Positions 14,461 through 24,830 of a stretch of DNA of 34,598 nucleotides are shown piece after piece. The notes beneath the pieces are model-generated. The model made no database searches. It saw only the letters and a list, made by a program, of their open reading frames with translations, and was not told the DNA's origin. Source of the stretch: Sulfitobacter sp. HI0040 (GTDB lineage Bacteria; Pseudomonadota; Alphaproteobacteria; Rhodobacterales; Rhodobacteraceae); contig NZ_LWEX01000092.1 in NCBI RefSeq assembly GCF_001634885.1, positions 1-34,598 of the forward strand, in the 5' to 3' direction. The first letter of the stretch is position 1, and every line of letters starts with the position of its first letter. A program made the translations under genes and the position numbers.

Positions 14461-16752
14461 ATGCGTGCGATATGTCTTGGGGGCGGTCCGGCGGGGCTCT
14501 ACTTCGCGATCTCGCTGAAGTTGCGGCAGCCGGAGGCGCAGGTCACGGTGCTGGAGCGCAACCGCGCCGATGACACTTTCGGCTGGGGCGTCGTGCTGTC
14601 GGACGAGACGCTCGACAACCTCGAAGCCAACGATCCCGTTTCCGCCAAGGAGATCCGCAGCCATTTCGCCTATTGGGACGACATCGCGTTGCATCACAAG
14701 GGCCATACGATCCTGTCGACGGGGCATGGGTTCTGCGGCATCGGGCGCAAGCGCCTGTTGCTGATCCTGCAGGACAGGGCGCGCGCGCTGGGGGTTGATC
14801 TGCAGTTCGAGACGGAGGTGAAGGCCGCCTCCGACTATATGCAGGACTATGACCTCGTGGTGGCCTGCGACGGGCTCAATTCCAAGACGCGGATGGAATT
14901 CGAGGAGACGTTCAAACCCGATATCGACGTGCGGCGCTGCCCTTTCGTCTGGCTCGGCACGCATCAGAAGTTCGACGACGCCTTCACCTTCATCTTCGAA
15001 AAGACGGAGAAGGGTTGGATCTGGGTCCATGCCTACCAGTTTGACAAGGATACCGCGACCTTCATCGTGGAGTGTTCGCAGAAGACCTTCGATGCCTACG
15101 GTTTCGGGGAGATCAGCCAGCAGGAAACCATCGCCATCTGCGAAGAGATCTTCAGGGATCATCTGGACGGTCACAAGCTGATGACCAATGCCAACCACAT
15201 CCGCGGGTCGGCATGGATCAGGTTCCCGCGTGTGCTTTGCGAGAAGTGGAGCCACGAAAACGTCGTGCTGCTGGGCGATGCCTCGGCCACGGCGCATTTT
15301 TCCATCGGATCGGGCACGAAGCTCGCGCTGGAATCCGCGATCTCGCTCGCGCGTCATGTGACGGATGAGCCGGACCTGAAGGTCGCCTTCGAGAAATACG
15401 AGGAGGCGCGCCGCCTCGAAGTGCTGCGGCTGCAATCGGCGGCGCGGAATTCCGTCGAATGGTTCGAGGACGTTGAACGCTACCTCGACCTCGATCCCGT
15501 GCAGCTCAACTATTCGATGCTCACCCGCAGCCAGCGCATCAGCCACGAGAACCTGCGCGCGCGGGACGCGAAATGGCTGGAGGGGGCGGAAAAGTGGTTC
15601 ATGGAACAGGCGGGGGCAGGGGCCAACGGGCCGGTGCGCGCGCCCATGTTCGCGCCATTCCGGCTGCGCGAGATGGAGTTGGTTAATCGCGTCGTCGTCT
15701 CGCCCATGGCGCAATACAAGGCGGTGGACGGCTGCCCGACGGACTGGCACCTCATCCATTACGGCGAACGCGCGAAAGGCGGGGCGGGGCTGGTCTATAC
15801 GGAGATGACCTGCGTCTCGCCGGAGGGGCGCATCACACCGGGTTGCCCGGGTCTTTACGCCCCGGAGCATGAGGCGGCGTGGAAGCGCCTCACCGATTTC
15901 GTCCATGCGGAGACGGAGGCGAAGATCTGCTGCCAGATCGGACATTCCGGGCGCAAGGGTTCCACCCAGCTCGGCTGGGAAGAGATGGACGCGCCCTTGA
16001 AGGCGGGCAACTGGGAAACCGTGAGCGCCAGCGCGATCCCGTGGTCCGACAATAATCCCGCCCCCCGCGCAGCCACCCGCAAGGATATGGACGAGATCCG
16101 CGATGCTTTCGTCGCCGCCGCCGAAATGGCCGACCGGGCGAATTTCGACATGATCGAGCTTCATGCGGCGCATGGTTATTTCATATCCTCCTTCATTTCC
16201 CCGCTCAGCAATACGCGGAAAGACGAATATGGCGGCAGCCTCGAAAACCGGATGCGCTACCCGCTGGAGGTCTTTCGGGCCATGCGCGCGGTCTGGCCGG
16301 AGCATAAACCCATGGCGGTGCGCATTTCGGCCAACGACTGGGCCGGCGATGACGGGGTGACGCCGGAAGAAGCGGTGGAGATCGCGCGCATGTTCGATGC
16401 GGCGGGCGCGGATATCATCGACGTTTCCGCCGGGCAGACCAGCACGCAGGCGCAGCCGGTCTACGGGCGCATGTTCCAGACGCCCTTCTCGGATCGTATC
16501 CGCAATGACGGCGGCATCAAGACGATGGCGGTGGGCAACATCTATGAGGCCGATCACGTCAACTCCATTCTCATGGCCGGACGTGCCGATCTGGTCTGTC
16601 TGGCGCGGCCGCATCTGGCCGATCCATACTGGACCTTGCGGCAGGGTGCGGCGATCGGCGACCGGCACGCCGCATGGCCGCTGCCCTACGGGCCGGGGCG
16701 GGATCAGGCGTGGCGGCTCGCCGACCGCGCGGCAGAGGTGGAAAAGGTATGA
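14461..16752 (+). CDS. 2-aminobenzoyl-CoA monooxygenase/reductase-type fusion
   Basis: This 763-residue fusion matches the domain order and size (about 85 kDa) of 2-aminobenzoyl-CoA monooxygenase/reductase of aerobic anthranilate degradation in Azoarcus evansii, and of proteins often labelled salicylyl-CoA 5-hydroxylase. It would hydroxylate and then reduce the ring of 2-aminobenzoyl-CoA to a non-aromatic cyclohexene-type CoA ester. The N-terminal FAD monooxygenase has GGGPAG (7-12), CDGLNS (136-141) and [15 protein letters not shown] (271-285). After a linker (about 375-395) an old-yellow-enzyme-type FMN domain runs to about 745, with HAAHGYF (568-574) and [13 protein letters not shown] (580-592). 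The ATG at 14461 opens the operon, and the stop overlaps the next start (ATGA). The adjoining aryl-CoA ligase and kynureninase support anthranilate as precursor; salicylyl-CoA remains an alternative substrate. Confidence 0.85.
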   Translation: MRAICLGGGPAGLYFAISLKLRQPEAQVTVLERNRADDTFGWGVVLSDETLDNLEANDPVSAKEIRSHFAYWDDIALHHKGHTILSTGHGFCGIGRKRLLLILQDRARALGVDLQFETEVKAASDYMQDYDLVVACDGLNSKTRMEFEETFKPDIDVRRCPFVWLGTHQKFDDAFTFIFEKTEKGWIWVHAYQFDKDTATFIVECSQKTFDAYGFGEISQQETIAICEEIFRDHLDGHKLMTNANHIRGSAWIRFPRVLCEKWSHENVVLLGDASATAHFSIGSGTKLALESAISLARHVTDEPDLKVAFEKYEEARRLEVLRLQSAARNSVEWFEDVERYLDLDPVQLNYSMLTRSQRISHENLRARDAKWLEGAEKWFMEQAGAGANGPVRAPMFAPFRLREMELVNRVVVSPMAQYKAVDGCPTDWHLIHYGERAKGGAGLVYTEMTCVSPEGRITPGCPGLYAPEHEAAWKRLTDFVHAETEAKICCQIGHSGRKGSTQLGWEEMDAPLKAGNWETVSASAIPWSDNNPAPRAATRKDMDEIRDAFVAAAEMADRANFDMIELHAAHGYFISSFISPLSNTRKDEYGGSLENRMRYPLEVFRAMRAVWPEHKPMAVRISANDWAGDDGVTPEEAVEIARMFDAAGADIIDVSAGQTSTQAQPVYGRMFQTPFSDRIRNDGGIKTMAVGNIYEADHVNSILMAGRADLVCLARPHLADPYWTLRQGAAIGDRHAAWPLPYGPGRDQAWRLADRAAEVEKV

Positions 16753-17468
16753 GACGCGTTCTGGTCACCGGGGGCGGTTCGGGCATCGGGCGCGGGATCG
16801 CGCGGGCCTTCGCGGCGGCGGGCGAGGATGTCACCATCGCCGGGCGCAAGATGGCGGCCCTGCAGGAAACGGACGGCGGGCGCGGTATGACCTGCGTAAC
16901 CGCCGATGTCACGGATGAAGACGCGGTGGAGGCGCTGTTCGACCGGCCCTTTGACGTGGTCGTGGCCAATGCCGGCATGGGGCGCGCTGCCCCGCTGACA
17001 GAGACCACGCTGGAGGACTGGAACCGCACCATCGCGGTGAACATGACCGGCACCTTCCTGACCTTTCGCGCCGCCCTGCGCGGCATGGAAAAGGGCGGGC
17101 GGCTGATTGCTGTCGCCTCCACCGCCGCGCTCTCGGGGGCGCCGCGGGTGGCGGCCTACACGGCATCGAAGCATGGCGTGCTGGGGCTCGTGCGCTCGGT
17201 CGCGCGGGAAGTGGCGAAAAAGGGGATCACCTGCAACGCGATATGCCCCGGTTTTGTCGATACCGATCTGGCCGAGGCCGCGATTACCGGCGTGATGGCG
17301 GGGCGCGGCGTGGACCGCGCGGAAGCGACGCGGATGGTGGTGGCCGGCAATCCCGTGGGGCGGCTCATCTCGGTGGAGGAGGTCACCTCCGCCGCGCTCT
17401 ACCTCGCGTCGCCGGGGGCTTCCATGGTCAATGGCCACGCGCTGAGCGTGTCGGGAGGAGAGACATGA
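16749..17468 (+). CDS. Short-chain dehydrogenase, probable hydroxyacyl-CoA dehydrogenase
   Basis: This 239-residue classical SDR has the cofactor motif TGGGSGIG (7-14), NAG (74-76), catalytic Ser124, Tyr137 and Lys141 (YTASK), and ends in the usual SGGET region. Start ATG 16749 overlaps the stop of the preceding gene by four bases. An arginine after beta-2 (IAGRK) hints at NADP preference but does not settle it. In this operon it probably oxidises a hydroxyl or reduces a keto group on a ring-derived CoA intermediate, in the manner of 3-hydroxyacyl-CoA dehydrogenases. General SDR specificity cannot be read from sequence, so the substrate is inferred from context only. Confidence 0.8.
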   Translation: MRRVLVTGGGSGIGRGIARAFAAAGEDVTIAGRKMAALQETDGGRGMTCVTADVTDEDAVEALFDRPFDVVVANAGMGRAAPLTETTLEDWNRTIAVNMTGTFLTFRAALRGMEKGGRLIAVASTAALSGAPRVAAYTASKHGVLGLVRSVAREVAKKGITCNAICPGFVDTDLAEAAITGVMAGRGVDRAEATRMVVAGNPVGRLISVEEVTSAALYLASPGASMVNGHALSVSGGET

Positions 17469-17947
17469 GCACTCCCACCCCATCGAACGCCCTGCCGTCG
17501 AAAGACCGGCTGCGCCTGTGGCTGCGCCTGCTGAAGCTGACGCGGGGGATCGACGCGCATCTGCGCGAAAAGCTGCGCGTCGAATTCGCGACCACGCTGC
17601 CGCGCTTTGACATGCTGGCCGCGCTCTCGCGGCATCCGGACGGGCTGAAGATGAGCCAGCTTTCGGGCGTGCTGCGCGTCTCCAACGGCAATGTCACCGG
17701 TATCGCGGACCGTCTGGCCGAAGAAGGGCTGGTGGAGCGCGTGCCGGTGCCCGGCGACCGCCGGGCCATGGTGCTGCGCCTGACCCGCCGCGGAAAGACC
17801 GAGTTCGCCCGGCAGGCGCAGGCCCATGAGGCCTGGATCGATACCATGCTGGCTGACGTCTCCGCCGAGGACGCCCGCTACATGGCCGGAAAACTGGCGG
17901 CCATCGCAGCCGCCGCGGAAACAAAGGAAAACGCCCATGCGCAGTGA
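17465..17947 (+). CDS. MarR-family transcriptional regulator
   Basis: This 160-residue winged-helix regulator has the recognition-helix region [20 protein letters not shown] and the wing with the conserved [13 protein letters not shown] motif, flanked by N- and C-terminal dimerisation helices. MarR proteins in aromatic-CoA clusters usually repress their operon until a CoA thioester or free aromatic acid binds. It is co-transcribed (4-base overlap with the SDR, 11-base overlap with the crotonase), implying autoregulation. A plausible binding site is the inverted repeat at 14394-14415. The ligand is unknown; 2-aminobenzoyl-CoA or anthranilate would fit. Confidence 0.88.
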   Translation: MSTPTPSNALPSKDRLRLWLRLLKLTRGIDAHLREKLRVEFATTLPRFDMLAALSRHPDGLKMSQLSGVLRVSNGNVTGIADRLAEEGLVERVPVPGDRRAMVLRLTRRGKTEFARQAQAHEAWIDTMLADVSAEDARYMAGKLAAIAAAAETKENAHAQ

Positions 17948-18737
17948 CGTGCAGCATTTCGACTGCAGCATCAAAGACCGGATCGCCACCGTGCGGCTGG
18001 ACCGGCCCGACCGCAAGAACCCGCTGACCTTCGACAGCTATGCCGAATTGCGCGACTGGTTCCGCGATCTCGTCTACGCCGACGATGTCGATGTGGTGAT
18101 CTTCGGCTCCAATGGCGGCAACTTCAGTTCGGGCGGGGATGTGCATGACATCATCGGCCCGCTCACACGTATGTCGATGAAGGAGCTTCTTCAGTTCACC
18201 CGGATGACCGGCGATCTGGTGAAGGCCATCGTGAATTGCGGCAAACCCGTCATCGCGGCGGTGGACGGGATCTGCGTGGGCGCGGGGGCCATCATCGCGA
18301 TGGCATCGGACCTGCGCATCGCCACGCCCGAGGCAAAGACCGCCTTCCTGTTCACCCGCGTGGGCCTTGCGGGCTGCGACATGGGGGCCTGTGCCATCCT
18401 GCCGCGCATCATCGGCCAGACGCGCGCGGCGGAACTGCTTTATACCGGGCGCTCCATGAGCGCGGAGGAGGGCGAGCGCTGGGGGTTCTTCAACCGGCTC
18501 GTAGAGGCGGGCGAACTGGACGAGGCGGCGCTGACATTGGCCCGCCAGATCAAAGCGGGACCCAACTTTGCCCATATGATGACCAAGACGATGCTGGCGC
18601 AGGAATGGTCGATGTCGATCGAACAGGCCATCGAGGCAGAGGCGCAGGCGCAGGCCATCTGCATGCAGACGGGTGATTTCGAACGGGCCTACAAGGCTTT
18701 CGTGGCGAAGGAAAAGCCCGTTTTCGAGGGGGATTGA
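17937..18737 (+). CDS. Enoyl-CoA hydratase/isomerase-family protein
   Basis: This 266-residue crotonase starts at ATG 17937, preceded by AAAGGA. Oxyanion-hole segments are SSGGDVHD (64-71) and DGICVGAGA (110-118). At the usual second-glutamate position the sequence reads [18 protein letters not shown] (143-160), with Asp148 rather than the Glu-Glu pair of true enoyl-CoA hydratases. Related family members with this DMG motif include isomerases and C-C bond hydrolases. In this operon a ring-opening hydrolase or hydratase for the dearomatised 2-aminobenzoyl-CoA product is needed, and this is the best candidate. The biochemical step remains inferred. Confidence 0.85.
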   Translation: MRSDVQHFDCSIKDRIATVRLDRPDRKNPLTFDSYAELRDWFRDLVYADDVDVVIFGSNGGNFSSGGDVHDIIGPLTRMSMKELLQFTRMTGDLVKAIVNCGKPVIAAVDGICVGAGAIIAMASDLRIATPEAKTAFLFTRVGLAGCDMGACAILPRIIGQTRAAELLYTGRSMSAEEGERWGFFNRLVEAGELDEAALTLARQIKAGPNFAHMMTKTMLAQEWSMSIEQAIEAEAQAQAICMQTGDFERAYKAFVAKEKPVFEGD

Positions 18738-18754
18738 TCGTGGCGGATGTGGGA

Positions 18755-18793
18755 GCCTCCGGCGGGGATTTTAAACCATTTGGAAGCGGAGGC
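18755..18793 (+). repeat. Copy 2 of the intergenic repeat, with a hairpin covering a ribosome-binding site
   Basis: Bases 18755-18786 match 13158-13189 at 31 of 32 positions. Here the opening GCCTCCG (18755-18761) has a perfect inverted partner CGGAGGC (18787-18793). That partner contains the GGAGG Shine-Dalgarno (18788-18792) of the acyl-CoA dehydrogenase gene, whose ATG is at 18801. Pairing of the arms around a 25-base loop would hide the ribosome-binding site. Effect on translation is inferred. Confidence 0.65.
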
Positions 18794-18800
18794 TTCGCGC

Positions 18801-19946
18801 ATGGCTGATCGCAGCTACCTGCTCTGGCCGTTCTTCGAGGCGCGGCACCGCGAACTGGCCGAGGCGCTGGACGACTGGGCCACGCGCAATCTATGCGACG
18901 TGGATCATTCGGATACCGATGCCGCCTGCCGGCAGTTGGTACGGATGCTGGGCGCGGGCGGCTGGCTGCGCCATTCGGGCGCGGGCGCGGGCGAGACGCT
19001 TGATGTGCGCTCGCTCTGTCTTGTCCGCGAAACGCTGGCGCGGCATGACGGATTGGCCGATTTCGCCTTTGCCATGCAGGGGCTGGGGACCGGGGCGATT
19101 TCGCTTTTCGGCACCGAGGAACAGCGCGGCTGGCTGGAGCGTACGCGGGCAGGTGAGGCGATTTCGGCCTTTGCGCTGACCGAGCCGCAATCGGGGTCGG
19201 ACGTGGCCAATTCGACCATGACGGCGGCGCCCGATGGGAATGGATTCTTGCTCAATGGGCGCAAGACCTGGATTTCGAACGGCGGGATCGCCGATGTCTA
19301 TACCGTCTTTGCCCGCACGGGGGAGGCGCCGGGCGCCAAGGGGCTTTCCGCCTTCGTTGTGCCCGCAGACACGCCGGGGCTGAAGATCGAAGAACGGCTG
19401 GAGGTCATGGCGCCGCATCCCTTGGCCACGCTGCATTTCGACGGCGTGAAGGTACCGGGGTCTGCGCTGATTGGCGAAGCGGGCCGGGGCTTCGGCATCG
19501 CCATGTCGGTGCTCGATGTGTTCCGCTCCACCGTGGCGGCAGCGGCGCTGGGCTTTGCTAGCCGGGCGCTCGACGAGGCGATCGGGCGCGTGACCCGGCG
19601 CGAGGTGCAGGGCGCGCCGCTTGCGGATTTGCAGATGGTGCAGGGCCATATCGCGGATATGGCGGTGGATGTGGATGCCTCCGCGCTGCTGGTCTACCGC
19701 GCCGCCTGGACGAAGGACAGCGGAGCGGCCCGCGTCACCCGCGAGGCCGCGATGGCCAAGCTCTTTGCGACGGATCATGCGCAGCAGGTGATCGACCGGG
19801 CGGTTCAGTTGCACGGCGGCGACGGCGTGCGGCACGGCGAGACGGTCGAGCGGCTTTACCGCGAAATCCGCGCGTTGCGTATCTACGAAGGCGCGTCCGA
19901 CGTGCAGCGCGTCGTCATCGCGCGGCAGACGTTGGGAGGAGGATGA
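18801..19946 (+). CDS. Acyl-CoA dehydrogenase
   Basis: This 381-residue flavoprotein would introduce a double bond into a CoA thioester and pass electrons to electron-transfer flavoprotein. The FAD/substrate motifs [13 protein letters not shown] (about 125-137) and [17 protein letters not shown] (156-171) are clear. The C-terminal catalytic glutamate is Glu363 in [10 protein letters not shown]. The start is set at ATG 18801, seven bases after GGAGG, because upstream in-frame codons run through the intergenic repeat. It lies 63 bases after the crotonase gene and one base before the ligase gene. In this pathway it would act after ring opening, in a glutaryl- or pimelyl-CoA-like step; the exact substrate is unknown. 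Confidence 0.88.
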   Translation: MADRSYLLWPFFEARHRELAEALDDWATRNLCDVDHSDTDAACRQLVRMLGAGGWLRHSGAGAGETLDVRSLCLVRETLARHDGLADFAFAMQGLGTGAISLFGTEEQRGWLERTRAGEAISAFALTEPQSGSDVANSTMTAAPDGNGFLLNGRKTWISNGGIADVYTVFARTGEAPGAKGLSAFVVPADTPGLKIEERLEVMAPHPLATLHFDGVKVPGSALIGEAGRGFGIAMSVLDVFRSTVAAAALGFASRALDEAIGRVTRREVQGAPLADLQMVQGHIADMAVDVDASALLVYRAAWTKDSGAARVTREAAMAKLFATDHAQQVIDRAVQLHGGDGVRHGETVERLYREIRALRIYEGASDVQRVVIARQTLGGG

Positions 19947-19947
19947 C

Positions 19948-21567
19948 ATGCTGAAGCGCTCTGGACATCTGGACAGTTTCGCGCGGGACAACCTGCCGCC
20001 GCAGGACCAATGGCCCGACTTCCTGCTTGGCGGGTTCGATTATCCGGACCGGCTGAACCTTGGCGTGGAACTGACCGATGCCATGGTGAAAAAGGGGTTC
20101 GGTGATCATACCGCGTTGATCGGGAACGGGCGCAGGCGGACCTACAAGGAGCTGGCCGACTGGACGAACCGGCTGGCGGCGGCGCTGGTCGAAAACTTCG
20201 GGGTGAAGCCGGGCAACCGCGTGCTCATCCGGTCCGTCAACAACCCGGCGATGGTGGCCTGCTGGCTCGCCGCGACAAAGGCGGGGGCGGTGGTCGTCAA
20301 CACCATGCCCATGCTGCGAGCGGGCGAATTGGCCGCCATCGTGGACAAGGCAGAAATCAGCCACGCGCTTTGCGACACGCGCCTGATGGATGAGCTGACC
20401 ACCTGTGCCAAGACGTCCGACCATCTGCGCACGGTGGTGGGCTTCGACGGCACCAGCAACCATGACGCGGAGCTTGACCGGGCGGCGCTGGAAAAGCCCG
20501 TCCAGTTCGAGGCCGCCGATACCGCGCAGGACGATGTGGCGCTTTTGGGATTTACCTCGGGCACCACGGGCAGCCCGAAGGCCACGATGCATTTCCATCG
20601 GGACCTCTTGATCATCGCGGATGGCTACGCGCGCGAGGTGCTGCAGGTGGTGCCCGAGGATGTCTTCGTGGGCTCGCCGCCGCTAGCCTTTACCTTCGGG
20701 CTTGGCGGGCTTGCCGTCTTTCCGCTTCGCTTCGGGGCGGCGGCGACGCTGCTGGAGACCGCCAGCCCGCCCAACATGATCGAGATTATCGAGAAATATA
20801 AGGCGACCGTCTGCTTTACCGCGCCCACGGCCTATCGTGCGATGTTGCAGGCGATGGAGGAAGGTGCAGACCTGTCGAGCCTGCGCGCCGCCGTCAGCGC
20901 GGGCGAGACGCTGCCCGCCCCAGTCTATCACGACTGGAAGGAAAAGACCGGCAAGCCGATGCTGGACGGGATCGGCGCGACAGAGATGCTCCATATCTTC
21001 ATCTCCAACCGCTTCGACGATCACCGCGCCGCCTGTACCGGCAAGCCGGTCACGGGATATGAGGCCCGTATCATCGACGAACACGGTAACGATGTGCCGC
21101 ACGGTGAAGTGGGTCGGCTGGCGGTGCGCGGGCCCACAGGGTGCCGCTATCTGTCGGACGCGCGTCAGGCGGCCTATGTGCAGGACGGCTGGAACATCAC
21201 CGGCGACAGTTTCGTGATGGACGCGGATGGCTATCTGCATTTCGCCGCGCGCAACGACGACATGATCATCTCGTCGGGCTACAACATCGCGGGCCCGGAG
21301 GTGGAGGCCGCGCTGCTTTCTCACCCGTCGGTCAGCGAATGCGCCGTGGTGGGCAAGCCCGACGATGCGCGCGGTGCCATCGTCCAGGCCCATGTGGTGC
21401 TGGTGGAGGGGGCCACGGGCGACGCCCGGACCGTCAAGGCCCTGCAGGAGCATGTGAAGAACGCCATCGCACCCTACAAATACCCGAGGGAGGTCGTCTT
21501 CGTCGACGCGCTGCCCAAGACGCCGACAGGCAAGATCCAGCGGTTCGCGCTGCGGGAGCGGTCATGA
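19948..21567 (+). CDS. Benzoate-CoA ligase-family enzyme, probable 2-aminobenzoate-CoA ligase
   Basis: This 539-residue ANL-superfamily ligase activates a carboxylic acid with ATP and coenzyme A. The P-loop is TSGTTGSPK (203-211). The hinge region lies in [12 protein letters not shown], and the catalytic lysine is Lys529 ([11 protein letters not shown]). Its layout resembles benzoate- and 2-aminobenzoate-CoA ligases rather than fatty-acid ligases. Start ATG 19948 follows GGAGGATGAC. The stop overlaps the tryptophan dioxygenase start (ATGA), tying anthranilate formation to its activation. Anthranilate as substrate is inferred from the fused monooxygenase/reductase and kynureninase in the same operon; benzoate or salicylate are alternatives. 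Confidence 0.85.
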   Translation: MLKRSGHLDSFARDNLPPQDQWPDFLLGGFDYPDRLNLGVELTDAMVKKGFGDHTALIGNGRRRTYKELADWTNRLAAALVENFGVKPGNRVLIRSVNNPAMVACWLAATKAGAVVVNTMPMLRAGELAAIVDKAEISHALCDTRLMDELTTCAKTSDHLRTVVGFDGTSNHDAELDRAALEKPVQFEAADTAQDDVALLGFTSGTTGSPKATMHFHRDLLIIADGYAREVLQVVPEDVFVGSPPLAFTFGLGGLAVFPLRFGAAATLLETASPPNMIEIIEKYKATVCFTAPTAYRAMLQAMEEGADLSSLRAAVSAGETLPAPVYHDWKEKTGKPMLDGIGATEMLHIFISNRFDDHRAACTGKPVTGYEARIIDEHGNDVPHGEVGRLAVRGPTGCRYLSDARQAAYVQDGWNITGDSFVMDADGYLHFAARNDDMIISSGYNIAGPEVEAALLSHPSVSECAVVGKPDDARGAIVQAHVVLVEGATGDARTVKALQEHVKNAIAPYKYPREVVFVDALPKTPTGKIQRFALRERS

Positions 21568-22391
21568 GCGAATTCGGCGAGGCATCGGAGGGGGCGAAGA
21601 TGCGCTTTGGCGATGCGATGTCCTATGGCGACTACCTTGGCCTCGAAAAGATCCTTTCGGCCCAGTCCCCCCTGTCCGATGCCCATGACGAGATGCTGTT
21701 CATCATCCAGCACCAGACCAGCGAATTGTGGATGCGGCTGGCGATCCACGAATTGCAGGCGGCGCGCAAGGTGATGGAGCATGACGACCTGCAGCCCGCG
21801 TTCAAGATGCTCAGCCGCGTGGCGCGGATATTCGAGCAGCTCAACAACGCATGGGACGTGCTGCGCACCATGACCCCCAGCGAATACACCGCCTTCCGGC
21901 CATCGCTGGGCAAATCCAGCGGCTTCCAGTCGCATCAATACCGGCTCATCGAATATATCCTGGGCAACCGTAATGCAGCGCTCATGTCGCTGCATGAACA
22001 CCGCGGAGAGGACCACCGGGTGCTCAAGGCGGAACTGGCGCGGCCCAGCCTCTACGAGGCTGCGATCGGTGTGCTCTGCGCCCGGCTGGGCGCGCCTCCG
22101 CCTGCCCGGGCCTCGGGAGAAGGGGACTGGAAGGCGCTGAAGGAGGTGCAGGACCTCTGGCAAAGGGTCTACGAGGATCCGGCGCACTACTGGGAGCTTT
22201 ACGAACTGGCCGAAAAGCTCGTCGATCTGGAGGATTATTTCCGCCGCTGGCGGTTCAACCATGTCACCACCGTGGAACGGATCATCGGGTTCAAGCGGGG
22301 GACGGGGGGCACAAGCGGCGTCGCCTATCTGCGCAAGATGCTGGAAGTGGAATTGTTTCCCGAATTGTGGAACGTGAGGGGAGCGCTGTAA
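21564..22391 (+). CDS. kynA: Tryptophan 2,3-dioxygenase
   Basis: TDO opens the indole ring of L-tryptophan with O2 to give N-formylkynurenine, using heme. The 275-residue protein carries the distal histidine His50 in [11 protein letters not shown], the substrate-carboxylate arginine Arg112 in [13 protein letters not shown], and the proximal heme ligand His233 in [17 protein letters not shown]. The C-terminal [12 protein letters not shown] loop is typical of the family. Length matches bacterial homotetrameric TDOs. The start overlaps the ligase stop by four bases, and the stop is directly followed by the kynureninase GTG, so the three are translationally coupled. Confidence 0.96.
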   Translation: MSEFGEASEGAKMRFGDAMSYGDYLGLEKILSAQSPLSDAHDEMLFIIQHQTSELWMRLAIHELQAARKVMEHDDLQPAFKMLSRVARIFEQLNNAWDVLRTMTPSEYTAFRPSLGKSSGFQSHQYRLIEYILGNRNAALMSLHEHRGEDHRVLKAELARPSLYEAAIGVLCARLGAPPPARASGEGDWKALKEVQDLWQRVYEDPAHYWELYELAEKLVDLEDYFRRWRFNHVTTVERIIGFKRGTGGTSGVAYLRKMLEVELFPELWNVRGAL

Positions 22392-23582
22392 GTGTCCGAC
22401 GTGCTTAGGAAAAACGAATTCGTCCTGCCGGAGGGCGTAGTCTATCTCGATGGTAATTCGCTGGGTCCCTTGCCGAAGAAGGTCGGCGCGCGGGTGCAGC
22501 GGATGCTGGCGGACGAATGGGGCGATATGCTGATCCGGGGCTGGAACAAGGCCGGCTGGATGGACCAGCCCGCCCGGGTCGGCAATATGGTCGGGCGTCT
22601 GATCGGGGCGGCGGAAGGTTCCGTCGTCATGGGGGATACCCTGTCGATCAAGGTGTTTCAGGCGCTGGCCTCCGCGGTCAAGCTGCGCCCGGACCGCCGC
22701 GTGATCCTGAGCGATACGGGCAACTTTCCCTCCGATCTCTATATGGCCGAAGGTCTGGTGGGGCTGCTGGAGCAGGGGTACGAGTTGCGCACCGTCGCCC
22801 CCGAAGAAGTAGCCGAAGCCATCTCGGAGGAGGTTGCCGCCGTTCTGCTGACAGAGGTCGATTACCGCACGGGGCGGCTGCATGACATGAAAACCGTGAC
22901 GGAACTGGCCCACGCGGCGGGGGCGGTGATGATCTGGGATCTGGCCCATTCCGCCGGGGCGCTGCCGGTGGATCTGGCGGGCAGCAATTGCGAATTCGCC
23001 GTGGGATGCACCTACAAATATCTCAACGGGGGGCCGGGGGCGCCCGCGTTCATCTATGTCCGGCCCGATCTGGCCGATAGCGTGCAACCGGCGTTGAGCG
23101 GCTGGCTGGGTCACCGCCAGCCTTTCGAATTCGATCTGAGCTACCGGCCCGGGCAGGGGATCGAGAGGATGCGCGTGGGCACCCCGCCCGTTATCCAGCT
23201 GACCGCGCTGGAAGTGGCGATGGAGCTCTGGGAGGGCATCGACATGCAGGCGCTCCGCCGCGCCTCGCTGGCGCTGCAGGAGCAGTTCATCGAAGAGATC
23301 GAATCCAAAGCGCCGCAACTGACGCTTGCCAGCCCGCGGGACCCCGCGCGGCGCGGCAGTCAGGTCAGCTTTCGCTTTGCCGAAGGCTATGCGGCGATGC
23401 AGGCGATCATCGACCGGGGCGTGATCGGCGATTTCCGCGCGCCCGACATCATGCGCTTCGGGTTCACGCCGCTCTACCTCGACGCCGGGGACGTGAGCCG
23501 CGCGGTGGCGATCATCGCCGAGGTCATGAAAGACAGCCTGTGGGATAACGAGACGTACAAGACCCGCGCGCGCGTCACCTGA
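22392..23582 (+). CDS. kynU: Kynureninase
   Basis: Kynureninase is a PLP enzyme that cleaves L-kynurenine to anthranilate and L-alanine. The 396-residue sequence has the start-proximal YLDGNSLGPLP motif, an aromatic substrate region (RGWNKAGWMDQ), SDTGNFPSDLYM, PLP-contacting IWDLAHSAGALPVDL, and the Schiff-base lysine Lys209 in CTYKYLNGGPGAP. GTG 22392 is used as start, immediately after the TDO stop. The usual middle enzyme, kynurenine formamidase (KynB), is not seen between or around them. The product anthranilate is the expected substrate of the nearby CoA ligase. Confidence 0.96.
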   Translation: MSDVLRKNEFVLPEGVVYLDGNSLGPLPKKVGARVQRMLADEWGDMLIRGWNKAGWMDQPARVGNMVGRLIGAAEGSVVMGDTLSIKVFQALASAVKLRPDRRVILSDTGNFPSDLYMAEGLVGLLEQGYELRTVAPEEVAEAISEEVAAVLLTEVDYRTGRLHDMKTVTELAHAAGAVMIWDLAHSAGALPVDLAGSNCEFAVGCTYKYLNGGPGAPAFIYVRPDLADSVQPALSGWLGHRQPFEFDLSYRPGQGIERMRVGTPPVIQLTALEVAMELWEGIDMQALRRASLALQEQFIEEIESKAPQLTLASPRDPARRGSQVSFRFAEGYAAMQAIIDRGVIGDFRAPDIMRFGFTPLYLDAGDVSRAVAIIAEVMKDSLWDNETYKTRARVT

Positions 23583-23632
23583 TGCCGTGCTTGACGGGGT
23601 GGTGCCAATCGCCCCTCATAACATCATCGAAA

Positions 23633-23652
23633 CGGCCCGGCTAACGGGGCCG
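23633..23652 (+). other. Hairpin in the leader before the substrate-binding-protein gene
   Basis: CGGCCC (23633-23638) and GGGCCG (23647-23652) form a 6-base stem 20 bases before the start codon. It has no U-tract. It may stabilise the 5' end of a processed message or belong to the 90-bp kynU/transporter gap that could hold a secondary promoter. Confidence 0.35.
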
Positions 23653-23672
23653 CCATACCAAGGGAGAAGGAA

Positions 23673-24824
23673 ATGAAGTTCAAGTCATTGATCGCAGCCG
23701 CATCCATCGCGGCGCTGAGCGCGGGGTCCGCATGGGCCGATGCGCATATGGACAAGGTCAAGGTCGGTATGATCACGACGCTTTCGGGCGGTGGAGCGGG
23801 CCTTGGCATCGATGTGCGCGACGGGTTCATGCTGGCCGCCAAAATGGCCGGGAACGAGAATCTGGAGGTCGTGGTGGAGGACGACCAGCGCAAGCCCGAC
23901 ATCGCGGTGCAACTGGCCGACAAGATGGTGCAGTCGGAAAAGGTCGATGTGCTGACCGGGATCATCTGGTCGAACCTCGCCATGGCGGTGGTGCCTGCGG
24001 TGACCGCGCAGGGCAAGTTCTACCTGTCGCCCAACGCGGGCCCCTCGGCGCTGGCGGGCAAGGGCTGTTCGCCCAACTACTTCAACGTCAGCTGGCAGAA
24101 CGACGCCTTCAACGAGGCGGCGGCCATGTGGGCCAATGACAACGACGTTAAGAACGTCTTCCTGATGGCGCCCAACTATCCCGCCGGTCAGGACATGATC
24201 GCGGGCTTCAAGCGGTTCTACGAAGGTGACATCGCGGCCGAGGTCTATACCAAGCTGGGTCAGACCGACTATGCCGCCGAGATCGCGCAGATGCGCGCCT
24301 CCGATGCAGATACGATCTATTTCTTCCTGCCGGGCGGCATGGGGATTTCCTTCATGAAACAATACGCCGGTTCCGGTGTCGACAAGGCGGTGATGGGCCC
24401 GGCCTTCAGCTTCGATCAGGGTATTCTGGGTGCCATCGGGGACGCCGCTCTGGGGGTCAAGAACACGTCCCACTGGTCGAAGGACATCGACAACGCCGCC
24501 AACAAGACCTTCGTGGAGGAGTTCCAGAAGGAATATGGCCGCCTGCCGTCGCTTTATGCAGCCCAAGGTTACGACACGGCCAATCTGCTGCTGAGCGCCA
24601 TGGAAAAGGCAAGCGTGACGGATGCGGATGCCTTCCGCGCCGCACTCAAGGAAGCGGATTTCGAGTCTGTCCGGGGCAAGTTCCGCTTTGCCGAGAACCA
24701 TCACCCCATCCATGACATCTTCATGCGCGAGGTGGTCAAGGAAGGCGACGTGGTCACGAACAAGATCATCGGCACCGCCGCCGCCGACCATCAGGACGCC
24801 TACGGCGGCGACTGCAAGATGTGA
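23673..24824 (+). CDS. LivJ-type ABC transporter substrate-binding protein
   Basis: This 383-residue periplasmic protein has a signal peptide (LIAAASIAALSAGSAWA, cleavage near Ala22) and two Peripla_BP_6 lobes (VGMITTLSGGGAGLGIDVRDG at the N-lobe; ASDADTIYFFLPGGMGISFMKQ in the C-lobe). Many relatives in aromatic-degradation operons bind aromatic acids instead of branched-chain amino acids. Its place after kynureninase suggests tryptophan, kynurenine, anthranilate or a hydroxylated derivative as ligand; the sequence alone does not decide. A strong AAGGGAGAAGG ribosome-binding site precedes ATG 23673. A terminator hairpin follows, so it is probably made in excess over the membrane subunits. Confidence 0.88.
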   Translation: MKFKSLIAAASIAALSAGSAWADAHMDKVKVGMITTLSGGGAGLGIDVRDGFMLAAKMAGNENLEVVVEDDQRKPDIAVQLADKMVQSEKVDVLTGIIWSNLAMAVVPAVTAQGKFYLSPNAGPSALAGKGCSPNYFNVSWQNDAFNEAAAMWANDNDVKNVFLMAPNYPAGQDMIAGFKRFYEGDIAAEVYTKLGQTDYAAEIAQMRASDADTIYFFLPGGMGISFMKQYAGSGVDKAVMGPAFSFDQGILGAIGDAALGVKNTSHWSKDIDNAANKTFVEEFQKEYGRLPSLYAAQGYDTANLLLSAMEKASVTDADAFRAALKEADFESVRGKFRFAENHHPIHDIFMREVVKEGDVVTNKIIGTAAADHQDAYGGDCKM

Positions 24825-24830
24825 CCGGAC

